Source: DATACN01 sp038215095 (lineage in GTDB: Bacteria; Actinomycetota; Thermoleophilia; Solirubrobacterales; Thermoleophilaceae). From it: 19,621 nt of DNA. Location of the stretch: contig JBBQRG010000057.1 of the NCBI GenBank assembly GCA_038215095.1, positions 1-19,621 of the forward strand, in the 5' to 3' direction. Numbering within the stretch: the stretch's first letter is position 1; every line of letters begins with the position of its first letter. Of the stretch, positions 6,478 to 11,931 are shown piece by piece. The notes under the pieces were generated by a model. It saw nothing but the letters and a program-made list of their open reading frames with translations. It was not told the DNA's origin and made no database searches. The translations under genes and the position numbers were made by a program.

Positions 6478-7637
6478 CTCAGCGGCGCCCGGACGAGCAC
6501 GCGAGTGCCTCGCTCGGAGCTCTCGATGTCCAGCCGGCCGCCCAGCAGCTCCGCTCGCTCGCGCATGCTCGCCAGTCCCAGGTGGCCGGGCGGCGAGGTC
6601 GCCAGCGGGTCGTCGCCGTCGAAGCCGCCGCCGTTGTCGGTGACGCGCAGCTCCACGTCGCCGTCCACGCTGCGCAGCGAGATCGAAACCGTCTCGGCGC
6701 CTGAGTGCCGGCCCGCGTTCACCACGGCCTCCTGCGTGATGCGGAACAGGCCGCCCGCGCACTCGGGCGGCAGCTCGAGCTCCTCCAGGGTGGCCAGCAC
6801 CTCGAAGCCGTAGCGGCGCTTCCAGGAGGCCATGCAGTTCTCGACGGCGGTCCCGAAGGCCAGCTCCTCGAACGCGTAGGGGCCGAGGTCCACGATCTCG
6901 TCGCGCAGCACGCGGATGTTCTGCTCGGTGAGGCTGTGGGCCTCCCCGAGCAGCTCCAGCGCGCGGGGGTTGTCGCCGTCCTCGGTCGCCCGCCGTGCGG
7001 CGGAGAGCACCATGTCCAGCCCGATCAGCTCCTGCACGGGACCGTCATGGATCGTCTCGGCGAGGCGCCGGCGCACCTCGGTCTCGGCTCGGATCGTGCG
7101 GCGCGACAGCCCGCGCGCCTGCAGCCGCGACGCCGACTCCGTGGTGCGCAGCCGGCCCACCATGAATGCGGTCGCGAGGGCCGAGAGCCCGAAGACCGTC
7201 TCGTAGAGGAGCAGCTCGTCGCCCGACGGCCCGCCGTCGCGGATCGCGGACGGGATCACGAGGATTGCCACGCCGGCCGCGGCCAGCGCCAGCCCGCGCC
7301 TCTCCCCCTGGAAGTGCGCGTGGACGGCGATCAGGAAGAGGGCGGCAAAGCGCACGGCGGCGTAGGTGTTCGGGGCCACAAGCTCGAGCCCGGCGAGCAT
7401 GGCGAAGTCCACCGGCGCCACCAGCGGGTGCAGGGGGAGTTCCGGCCGCGACCGGCCCATGACCACCAGGAAGACGCTCCACGGCAGCAGCACGAGGCCC
7501 ACGACAGCCGCGCCCCTGCCTTCGTACGGGAAGCCGAGCACGACGAGGACCGCGAGCGTGATCAGCGCGAGGGCCACCCGCAACAGGCCGAACAGCTCGA
7601 GCGGCCGGTTGGACTCGATCGGCAGGCGCCTGAGCAT
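6474..7637 (-). CDS. NarL-type membrane sensor histidine kinase (HisKA_3 / HATPase_c)
   Basis: The product has 387 residues. Six probable transmembrane helices fill residues about 14-162, with no sizeable external domain, so it may sense the membrane or a small hydrophobic cue. The dimerisation/phosphoacceptor helix is LAETIHDGPVQELIGLD with His197. The ATPase domain shows the N box (RITQEAVVNAGRHSG, 299-313), the G1 box (VTDNGGGFDG, 332-341) and the G2 region (GHLGLASMRERAELLGG, 351-367). The start is ATG 7637, sharing one base with the VanZ stop (TGATG), so the two are translationally coupled. No NarL-type response regulator is adjacent. The only LuxR-type helix-turn-helix nearby is in the convergent HDOD protein, which lacks a receiver domain, so the kinase is an orphan within this window. 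Confidence 0.95.
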   Translation of the reverse strand: MLRRLPIESNRPLELFGLLRVALALITLAVLVVLGFPYEGRGAAVVGLVLLPWSVFLVVMGRSRPELPLHPLVAPVDFAMLAGLELVAPNTYAAVRFAALFLIAVHAHFQGERRGLALAAAGVAILVIPSAIRDGGPSGDELLLYETVFGLSALATAFMVGRLRTTESASRLQARGLSRRTIRAETEVRRRLAETIHDGPVQELIGLDMVLSAARRATEDGDNPRALELLGEAHSLTEQNIRVLRDEIVDLGPYAFEELAFGTAVENCMASWKRRYGFEVLATLEELELPPECAGGLFRITQEAVVNAGRHSGAETVSISLRSVDGDVELRVTDNGGGFDGDDPLATSPPGHLGLASMRERAELLGGRLDIESSERGTRVLVRAPLS

Positions 7638-8017
7638 CAGCGCCCGACCTCGCTGCGCTCGCTTCTCCTCGCAAGCCGCGCGCTCGCCAGCGCGGCGCCG
7701 GCGGTGTCGATGGCCCAGTCCACGGGGCTGCCGTGGCGGCCGTGGACGAAGGTCTGGTGGAACTCGTCGGTGGCCGCGTAGGCGCTCGTGATGATGAGGG
7801 CGACGAGCGCGGCGCCGCGGACGGACATGCGCGTGCGAAGCGCTCGCCACCAGAGATAGGCCAGCAGGGCGTTCTGGGCGAAGTGGATCAGCTTGCGCCC
7901 GACCAGGTCGATCGTGCCGAGCCCCGAGTTCAGGTCGGGCTGCGCCGAGAAGAAGAAGATCGACGCCATCAGCAGCAGCGGCCAGGCCCAGGGGTCCAGA
8001 CGTCGGAGCAGCGTCAC
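7637..8017 (-). CDS. VanZ-like family membrane protein
   Basis: The product is a 126-residue membrane protein with about three or four hydrophobic helices (12-24, 41-60, 68-82, 100-113). It has the VanZ signatures FFFSAQPDL at 21-29, DLVGRKLIHFAQNALLAYL at 37-55, and TDEFHQTFVHGRHGSPVDW at 83-101. VanZ of the teicoplanin-resistance cluster is the prototype; most stand-alone members have no proven role, and resistance should not be inferred here. The start is GTG 8017, six bases after the minus-strand -10 box TAGGGT, with no Shine-Dalgarno sequence. It is the first gene of a two-gene unit with the sensor kinase, so its expression may be tied to membrane or wall sensing. Confidence 0.93.
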   Translation of the reverse strand: MTLLRRLDPWAWPLLLMASIFFFSAQPDLNSGLGTIDLVGRKLIHFAQNALLAYLWWRALRTRMSVRGAALVALIITSAYAATDEFHQTFVHGRHGSPVDWAIDTAGAALASARLARRSERSEVGR

Positions 8018-8022
8018 GCGCT

Positions 8023-8029
8023 TACCCTA
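8023..8029. promoter_or_regulatory. Bidirectional promoter: overlapping -10 boxes for VanZ and Rrf2 genes
   Basis: The 9-bp core TTACCCTAA (8022-8030) reads as TACCCT on the plus strand (8023-8028, 13 bases before GTG 8042) and as TAGGGT on the minus strand (8029-8024, 6 bases before GTG 8017). The same base pairs serve as -10 element in both directions, so polymerase can engage only one direction at a time. Neither gene has a Shine-Dalgarno sequence. Confidence 0.6.
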
Positions 8030-8041
8030 AAGTGCCCTCCC

Positions 8042-8443
8042 GTGCTCGTCATCACGAGCAAGTCTCCCTACGCGGTGCGCGCACTGGCCGAGCTCGCTCG
8101 CCGCGGCGACACCTCACCGGTCCCGATCGGCGAGATCGCCCGCGCCCGCGACATCCCCTCCCAGTTCCTGGAGGGCCTCTTCGCGACCCTGCGCCGCGCC
8201 GGCATCCTCCAGAGCCAGCGCGGGGTGAAGGGCGGCTACAGCTTCGCCCGCCCGCCGGCCGAGGTCACGGTGCTGGAGGTCGTGGAGCTGCTGGAAGGCG
8301 AGCTGGGCGCCGAGGCCGCGGCGAACGGCCAGGTCTGGGTCGAGGCCGTAGGCGCCGCGAGGGGCGTTTTGGCGGCCACGACGATCGCCGAGGTGGCCGA
8401 GCGCGAGGCCCAGGCAGCGGGCGCGCCGATGTACTACATCTAG
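8042..8443 (+). CDS. Rrf2-family transcriptional regulator lacking Fe-S cysteines
   Basis: The product has 133 residues. The winged helix is typical: YAVRALAELARRG, PIGEIARARDIPSQFLEGLF and the recognition/wing segment LQSQRGVKGGYSFARPP. The C-terminal dimerisation helix follows, ending in PMYYI. The three cysteines that hold the cluster in IscR, NsrR and RsrR are absent; the protein contains no cysteine at all. It therefore resembles the cluster-free branch that includes the cysteine regulator CymR. cysK-cysE lie 2.5 kb downstream, which makes a sulfur-metabolism role conceivable but unproven. The start is GTG 8042, which gives the expected N-terminus (LVITSKSPYAVRAL). The mRNA would have a leader of only about six bases. 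Confidence 0.93.
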   Translation: MLVITSKSPYAVRALAELARRGDTSPVPIGEIARARDIPSQFLEGLFATLRRAGILQSQRGVKGGYSFARPPAEVTVLEVVELLEGELGAEAAANGQVWVEAVGAARGVLAATTIAEVAEREAQAAGAPMYYI

Positions 8444-8538
8444 GCTGCGTCGGTCGTCGCGTCAAAGGCGGCGGGGGAGGGCTGGCGCGCCGCGCTGAAC
8501 GGCTACCGCCTCACTGACTGCTGTGCGACGGGACCTCA

Positions 8539-8554
8539 CCCTTACGGCTAAGGG
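8539..8554. terminator. Hairpin CCCTTA-CGGC-TAAGGG after the Rrf2 gene
   Basis: A perfect 6-bp stem with a 4-base loop lies 95 bp after the Rrf2 stop and 70 bp before the next gene. With one bulged C the stem extends by three more pairs (CAC 8537-8539 shifted against GTG 8556-8558). No T-run follows, so it could be a weak terminator or a protein-binding site. The rest of 8444-8624 shows no coding signal. Confidence 0.35.
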
Positions 8555-8592
8555 CGTGGGAGAAAGTACTAGCGCAAACATTGCGGCGGGTT

Positions 8593-8598
8593 TAGGGT
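8593..8598 (+). promoter_or_regulatory. Probable -10 box (TAGGGT) of the secreted repeat protein gene
   Basis: TAGGGT lies 26 bases before GTG 8625. A GGGAGG Shine-Dalgarno sequence (8613-8618) sits between them, so unlike most neighbours this gene has a normal leader. Confidence 0.45.
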
Positions 8599-8624
8599 CG
8601 CTCTAACCGACCGGGAGGCTCGCC

Positions 8625-9302
8625 GTGTTCACCAAGCTACGCGCTCGTCTGACCTACGCCAACGTAATGGCGACCGTCGCTGTGTTCATCGCCTTGGGGG
8701 GCAGCTCCTACGCGGCGATCACGATCACGGGCAAAAACGTCAAGAACCGTTCGCTGACGGCCAAGGACATCAAGAAGAGCTCCCTCACGACCCGCGAGGT
8801 CAAGAATCGCTCGCTGTTGGCGCAGGACTTCAAGGCTGGGCAGCTTCCGGCCGGACCGCGAGGGCAACAGGGCGTCAAGGGAGATAAGGGCGCCCCCGGT
8901 CAGGACGGACTGGACGGCACGGCACGTGCCTACGCTTGGGGCGGCGGTGCCGACTGTGCTGCGGTGGTCTTCCCCGACACCTGTCCCCTGCATAAGAACA
9001 AGGGGGTCGCCTACATCATTCACGTCGGAAACGGGGTCTACTGCGTAGGTGTGAATGGCATCGACGCAAGTGCGCCGGACAGCCTTGCGATCGTAGCGCC
9101 CGAGGAGAGCTCGTCAACCGCAAACGCCTTCGCGGAGTGGCGTGCTGTCAACAACGCGTGTGTGGCCAACGAGTTCGAGGTCGCGACCTTCTACCAGCCC
9201 GAGATGAACGTACGAAACGAGGCGGACAACGGCTCGGTGGAGATAAGCGGCCCTCTCACTCTCGGCGGCACCAGCGTGTCGTTCTCGATCACCATTCCGT
9301 AA
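8625..9302 (+). CDS. Secreted or membrane-anchored protein with 10-residue repeats and a collagen-like segment
   Basis: The product has 225 residues. Residues 1-31 form a basic start plus a hydrophobic segment (VMATVAVFIALGGSSYA) that acts as signal peptide or anchor. Residues 37-76 are four tandem 10-residue repeats of the form K-[ND]-h-K-N-x-S-L-x-A (KNVKNRSLTA, KDIKKSSLTT, REVKNRSLLA, QDFKAGQLPA). Residues 77-98 are seven Gly-x-y collagen-like triplets. Residues 99-225 form a beta-rich domain with four cysteines (111, 120, 140, 179), probably two disulfides outside the cell. The N-terminal architecture is, to my knowledge, characteristic of a multicopy family in Solirubrobacterales; its function is unknown. 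The start GTG 8625 has a GGGAGG Shine-Dalgarno sequence. Codon use is less G/C-biased than in neighbours (many AAG, AAC and CGT codons). Confidence 0.88.
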   Translation: MFTKLRARLTYANVMATVAVFIALGGSSYAAITITGKNVKNRSLTAKDIKKSSLTTREVKNRSLLAQDFKAGQLPAGPRGQQGVKGDKGAPGQDGLDGTARAYAWGGGADCAAVVFPDTCPLHKNKGVAYIIHVGNGVYCVGVNGIDASAPDSLAIVAPEESSSTANAFAEWRAVNNACVANEFEVATFYQPEMNVRNEADNGSVEISGPLTLGGTSVSFSITIP

Positions 9303-9344
9303 TAGCCGTCAGCAGTTACTCCCGGGCACGGTCGCTGTCGAGTC

Positions 9345-9525
9345 CACGGCCGCAGTAAGCGACGACAACGCGAGGCCGCGCGCGGAGGCCGTGCAGGCGG
9401 TCGCTCACCCGGCGCCTGCTCCTAAGCGGGAACCTACGCCGGATCCGATCATGCACTCCGGGCACCAGCGCACTACCGGAGCGCCCCCGCGCCGCGTGAA
9501 CGGCCGGGGGCATGGCACCGGAGTG
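9345..9525. repeat. Noncoding stretch with nested and competing inverted repeats
   Basis: Between the repeat protein and the small gene at 9562 there are 259 bases without a convincing gene. They hold CACGGCC/GGCCGTG (9345-9351 with 9387-9393), CACTCCGG/CCGGAGTG (9454-9461 with 9518-9525) and, nested inside the second, GCCCCCG/CGGGGGC (9483-9489 with 9505-9511). CTCCGG at 9456-9461 can also pair with CCGGAG at 9476-9481, so two folds compete. This could be a structured RNA, a terminator region or G+C-driven chance. Confidence 0.35.
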
Positions 9526-9561
9526 GCGACTCCGATGCGCGGCGCAGGTTATCCCCGCGGC

Positions 9562-9771
9562 CTAGGGGCGCCTCGAGAAGCCCTTGGCGAAGCTTCGCCG
9601 GAACCAGGAGCGGCGCTGGGGCTGGACCTCCTCGACCGCCTGATACTCGGTCGGCTCAGCTTCCGGGTGGTTGACCGCCCTGGCGACGCGCTGGGGGCTC
9701 AGGCCCATGGCTTCGGCCCGGTGCATCATGCGCTCGATGTCCAGATCGTCCTCGTCCGACGCTTGACTCAT
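9562..9771 (-). CDS. Small hypothetical protein (69 residues)
   Basis: I do not recognise a family. The predicted product is acidic at the N-terminus (SQASDEDDLDIERMMHRAE) and basic at the C-terminus (RRSWFRRSFAKGFSRRP), with no signal peptide or membrane segment. Support for coding comes from strong G/C bias at third codon positions, an ATG start, and a GAGGGGG Shine-Dalgarno-like stretch nine bases upstream. It stands alone on the minus strand between noncoding stretches. The central part (GLSPQRVARAVNHPEAEP) could form a short helical domain. It could still be a chance frame in G+C-rich DNA. Confidence 0.55.
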   Translation of the reverse strand: MSQASDEDDLDIERMMHRAEAMGLSPQRVARAVNHPEAEPTEYQAVEEVQPQRRSWFRRSFAKGFSRRP

Positions 9772-9839
9772 GTGTCCATCCCCCTCGCGGGCCGTCCCTC
9801 GGGCGGGTCCGTTTCAGTTAATGGCGGCGGTGCTCCGGA

Positions 9840-9890
9840 CCGGGCAGCCTAGACCGCTGAGCGTTCTTTGACTAGAGGCCTTCTGCCCGG
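9840..9890. repeat. Inverted repeat CCGGGCAG/CTGCCCGG with 35-base loop
   Basis: A perfect 8-bp inverted repeat (9840-9847 with 9883-9890) lies in the 174-bp gap between the minus-strand genes ending at 9946 and starting at 9771. A CTAG pair (9849-9852, 9872-9875) can extend the stem inside the loop. It may act as a terminator for the gene at 9946-10227 or in the leader of the next gene. I see no coding signal in 9772-9940. Confidence 0.3.
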
Positions 9891-9940
9891 CTCCTGGCGC
9901 GCCAACCCAAATCGGGCCCAGGGCGCGAACGCCTCCCCCT

Positions 9941-9954
9941 AGGCGCTAGCGCCT
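9941..9954. repeat. Perfect 14-bp palindrome AGGCGCTAGCGCCT over a stop codon
   Basis: The sequence equals its own reverse complement and contains the stop codon (TAG, 9948-9946) of the minus-strand gene. As RNA it could form a 5-bp stem with a CTAG loop. No T-run follows, so terminator activity is uncertain. Confidence 0.35.
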
Positions 9955-10227
9955 GATGGCGTTGTGGACCTCGAAGATCTCGGGCTCGCCGCTGAACTGG
10001 ATCCCGCTCTCCTTCAAGATCGGCATGAGGTCCTTGCCAAAGGCCTCGAGCTGCTCCTGCGAGTCCCAGATCTCGCTTACCTTGAGGTCTCCGTCCGTGC
10101 CGAAGCAGAGGTGGTGGTCCATACCGTCGGGCGGGAAGTCGAAGTCGGCCTCCTCGAGCTTGCGGATGCTCTCGTCGTACTGGTCGGAGGTCAGGCCGGT
10201 GGGGGTGAAGCGAACAACGATGCTCAT
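9946..10227 (-). CDS. Small conserved hypothetical protein, probable dimeric alpha/beta-barrel fold
   Basis: The product has 93 residues. It opens with a beta strand (SIVVRFTPTG) and a helix (SDQYDESIRKLEEAD). Then come DFPPDGMDHHLCFGTDGDLKVSEIWDS, a second helix (QEQLEAFGKDLMPILKESG) and a last strand (GEPEIFEVHNAI). This strand-helix-strand-strand-helix-strand order, with SEIWDSQEQLEAF near the middle, matches small ferredoxin-like dimeric proteins such as the antibiotic-biosynthesis-monooxygenase-like group. No cofactor or catalytic residue can be assigned. The start is ATG 10227 with Shine-Dalgarno AGAAGG six bases upstream. A minus-strand TAGGGT (10260-10255) gives a leader of about 20 bases. 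It is divergent from the GIY-YIG gene at 10274. Confidence 0.85.
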   Translation of the reverse strand: MSIVVRFTPTGLTSDQYDESIRKLEEADFDFPPDGMDHHLCFGTDGDLKVSEIWDSQEQLEAFGKDLMPILKESGIQFSGEPEIFEVHNAIRR

Positions 10228-10254
10228 GTGATCCTTCTGCTCGGGGTCCCAGCG

Positions 10255-10266
10255 ACCCTATACCCT
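10255..10266. promoter_or_regulatory. Back-to-back divergent -10 boxes (ACCCTATACCCT)
   Basis: On the plus strand TACCCT (10261-10266) is followed by seven bases and the CTG start of the GIY-YIG gene. On the minus strand TAGGGT (10260-10255) precedes the gene starting at 10227 by about 27 bases. The two hexamers abut without a gap. Confidence 0.5.
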
Positions 10267-10273
10267 CGGCTTC

Positions 10274-10522
10274 CTGAGCCCGCCGGCCTTCGTCTACCTG
10301 CTCCGCTGCGCTGACGGCAGCCTCTACTGCGGCTGGGCGACCGATGTCGAGCGGCGCCTCAAGGACCACCGGGAGGGCAAGGCGAGCCGCTACACGCGCT
10401 CGCGGCTGCCGGTCGAGCTGGCCTGGTCGACCCCGGTGGAGTCGCGTTCGGCGGCGCTGCGCGAGGAGGCGCGCATCAAGCGCCTCCCGAGGGCGCAGAA
10501 GGTGCTCCTGATCGGGGGTTGA
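10274..10522 (+). CDS. GIY-YIG nuclease-domain protein (UPF0213-like) with a CTG start
   Basis: The frame encodes 82 residues. The GIY-YIG fold is clear: FVYLLRCADGSLYCGWATDV at 6-25 supplies the 'GIY' (FVY) and 'YIG' (YCG) tyrosines. ERRLKDHREGKASRYT at 26-41 supplies the catalytic-type arginine, and SAALREEARIKRLPRAQK at 59-76 supplies the conserved glutamate and the KRLxRAQK tail of the YhbQ/UPF0213 group. Family members resemble the nuclease domain of UvrC and SLX1. No ATG, GTG or TTG exists in frame before the domain. The CTG at 10274 lies exactly seven bases after TACCCT (10261-10266), so I take it as a leaderless CTG start. Annotation restricted to the three standard start codons would miss this gene. 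It ends 61 bp before the cupin gene. Confidence 0.85.
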   Translation: MSPPAFVYLLRCADGSLYCGWATDVERRLKDHREGKASRYTRSRLPVELAWSTPVESRSAALREEARIKRLPRAQKVLLIGG

Positions 10523-10541
10523 TCGGCGCTCCGCGCAGGCG

Positions 10542-10547
10542 TAGGGT
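10542..10547 (+). promoter_or_regulatory. Probable -10 box (TAGGGT) of the cupin gene
   Basis: TAGGGT lies 36 bases before ATG 10584. AAAGGGG (10570-10576) is a plausible Shine-Dalgarno sequence, so the gene has a conventional leader of about 30 bases. Confidence 0.4.
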
Positions 10548-10583
10548 CGGTTCGAGAGCCCACCCGACGAAAGGGGCCGCCCC

Positions 10584-10946
10584 ATGTCATCTGTCGAGAC
10601 CAAGAGCTTCGACTCGCCCGACGAGACTCGTCCATTCGAGGGAAAGGGGCAGGCCGACGTCGTTGGGCTCGCCGGTCACACGGTCGCCCGCGGCACGTTC
10701 GAGCCGGGCTGGAAGTGGTCCGAGCACGTGAAGCCGATCGCGGGCACGGACTCCTGTGAGGTCTCCCACCTCGGCTATTGCCTTTCGGGAACCATGAAGG
10801 TCTACATGGACGACGGCTCGGAGCAGGAGATCCACGCCGGCGACGCCGTGGCCAGCCCGCCCGGCCACGACGCCGAGGTGCTCGGCGACGAGAACTTCGT
10901 GATGGTCGATTTCGGCGAGATCGAGCAGTACGCGAAGCGGGACTAG
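10584..10946 (+). CDS. Cupin-domain protein
   Basis: The product has 120 residues and a single small beta-barrel. Cupin motif 1 is loose (GWKWSEHVKP at about 47-56, then SCEVSHLGYCLSGTMKVYMDDG), and motif 2 is EIHAGDAVASPPGHDAEVLGDE at about 81-102. His53, His62, His83 and His95 are the candidate metal ligands. The usual GxxxxxHxHxxxxE pattern is not complete, so metal content is uncertain. Relatives are often annotated only as cupin-domain proteins, and no substrate can be named. The start is ATG 10584 with an AAAGGGG Shine-Dalgarno sequence. It lies between the GIY-YIG gene and cysK, both of which have their own -10 boxes, so it is probably monocistronic. Confidence 0.88.
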   Translation: MSSVETKSFDSPDETRPFEGKGQADVVGLAGHTVARGTFEPGWKWSEHVKPIAGTDSCEVSHLGYCLSGTMKVYMDDGSEQEIHAGDAVASPPGHDAEVLGDENFVMVDFGEIEQYAKRD

Positions 10947-10971
10947 CGCCAGCAGGCGGAGGCGCCCGCGT

Positions 10972-10977
10972 TACCCT
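10972..10977 (+). promoter_or_regulatory. Probable -10 box (TACCCT) of cysK-cysE, leaderless spacing
   Basis: TACCCT is followed by six bases and GTG 10984, with no Shine-Dalgarno sequence. With only 37 bp after the cupin stop there is no room for a riboswitch leader. Confidence 0.55.
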
Positions 10978-10983
10978 CGTGGC

Positions 10984-11931
10984 GTGAGCGTCTCCCCGCC
11001 CGAGCGGGCCATTTGCCCCAACATCGCCGACCTGGTGGGCAACACGCCCGTGCTCGCCCTCAGCCGCGTCGCGCCGGACTGCGGGGCGCAGCTGTTCGGC
11101 AAGCTCGAGGCCTACAACCCGGCCGGCAGCGTGAAGGACAGGATCGGCGTGGCGATGATCGACGCCGCGGAGGCCGAGGGCCGCATCCAACCGGGCCGCA
11201 CCACGATCGTGGAGGCCACCTCCGGCAACACAGGGATTGCGCTCGCGATGGTGTGCGCCGCGCGCGGCTACGAGCTCGTGCTCACGATGCCGCAAGGGAT
11301 GAGCCGCGAGCGCGAGGCGCTCCTGCGGATGTACGGGGCGACGGTGTCGATGGTCGAGTCGATGGGCGGCATGGACGAGGCGGTGCAGGCGGCCCGGCAG
11401 ATCGCCGAGGAGCGCGGCGACTGCTTCATCCCCGACCAGTTCTCGAACCCGGCGAACCCCGAGATCCACCGCCGCACGACCGCCGAGGAGATCTGGCGCG
11501 ACCTCGACGGGCGCGTGGACGCGCTCGTGGCCGGCGTGGGGACCGGCGGCACGATCACCGGCGCCGGCGAGCGGCTCAAGGAGCACAACGCCGACCTGCA
11601 GGTGGTGGCCGTGGAGCCGAAGTCCTCGCCCGTCATCTCCGGCGGGCTGCCCGGCCCGCACAAGATCCAGGGCATCGGGGCGGGCTTCGTGCCGGCGGTG
11701 CTGAACCGCGAGGTGATCGACGAGATCGTGCCGATCGGCGACGAGGACGCGATCGATACGGCTCGGCTCTGCGCCCGCCGGGAGGGCGTCCTGTGCGGCA
11801 TCTCGTGCGGCGCGGCGCTGGCTGCGGCGATCCAGGTGGGCTCGCGGGCCGGCTTCCGCGGAAAGCGGATCGCGGTGGTCATGCCCGACTCGGGCGAGCG
11901 CTACATCAGCACTCCGTTCTTCGCGCCCTGA
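10984..11931 (+). CDS. cysK: Cysteine synthase A (O-acetylserine sulfhydrylase)
   Basis: This PLP enzyme of fold type II replaces the acetyl group of O-acetylserine with sulfide to make cysteine. It has 315 residues, the usual length. The PLP lysine is Lys51 in NPAGSVKDR. The substrate-binding loop is TSGNTG at 79-84. The phosphate-binding loop GTGGT is in the middle, followed by SPVISGG and GIGAGFVP. The C-terminal SCGAALAAA segment is also canonical. The start GTG 10984 follows TACCCT by six bases. cysE begins within the stop codon (TGATG, one shared base), so the last two steps of cysteine synthesis are made together and the two proteins can form the known cysteine synthase complex. Confidence 0.97.
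   Translation: MSVSPPERAICPNIADLVGNTPVLALSRVAPDCGAQLFGKLEAYNPAGSVKDRIGVAMIDAAEAEGRIQPGRTTIVEATSGNTGIALAMVCAARGYELVLTMPQGMSREREALLRMYGATVSMVESMGGMDEAVQAARQIAEERGDCFIPDQFSNPANPEIHRRTTAEEIWRDLDGRVDALVAGVGTGGTITGAGERLKEHNADLQVVAVEPKSSPVISGGLPGPHKIQGIGAGFVPAVLNREVIDEIVPIGDEDAIDTARLCARREGVLCGISCGAALAAAIQVGSRAGFRGKRIAVVMPDSGERYISTPFFAP

Noticed and set aside
4897..6762. Long minus-strand frame (621 codons) across gltX and the HDOD gene
   Set aside because: Spans two unrelated, well-supported plus-strand genes and has low-complexity composition; a shadow frame.
7637..8017. VanZ-like gene as evidence for glycopeptide resistance
   Set aside because: No vanHAX, vanY or VanRS-type genes are present, and VanZ-like proteins are widespread without a resistance role.
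9316..9513. Minus-strand frame of 65 codons after the secreted repeat protein
   Set aside because: Arginine-rich with no Shine-Dalgarno sequence or recognisable motif; better explained as noncoding DNA with inverted repeats.
8444..9945. Genomic island or insertion element around the secreted repeat protein
   Set aside because: No transposase, integrase, tRNA or matching terminal repeats are visible; only codon use and low gene density set it apart.
10274..10522. GIY-YIG gene as a homing endonuclease or mobile element
   Set aside because: It is a stand-alone 82-residue UPF0213-type domain with no intron, extra DNA-binding domain or flanking repeats.
10947..10983. Riboswitch or T-box leader for cysK
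   Set aside because: Only 37 bp separate the cupin stop from cysK, and the -10 box lies at the start codon, leaving no room for a leader RNA.
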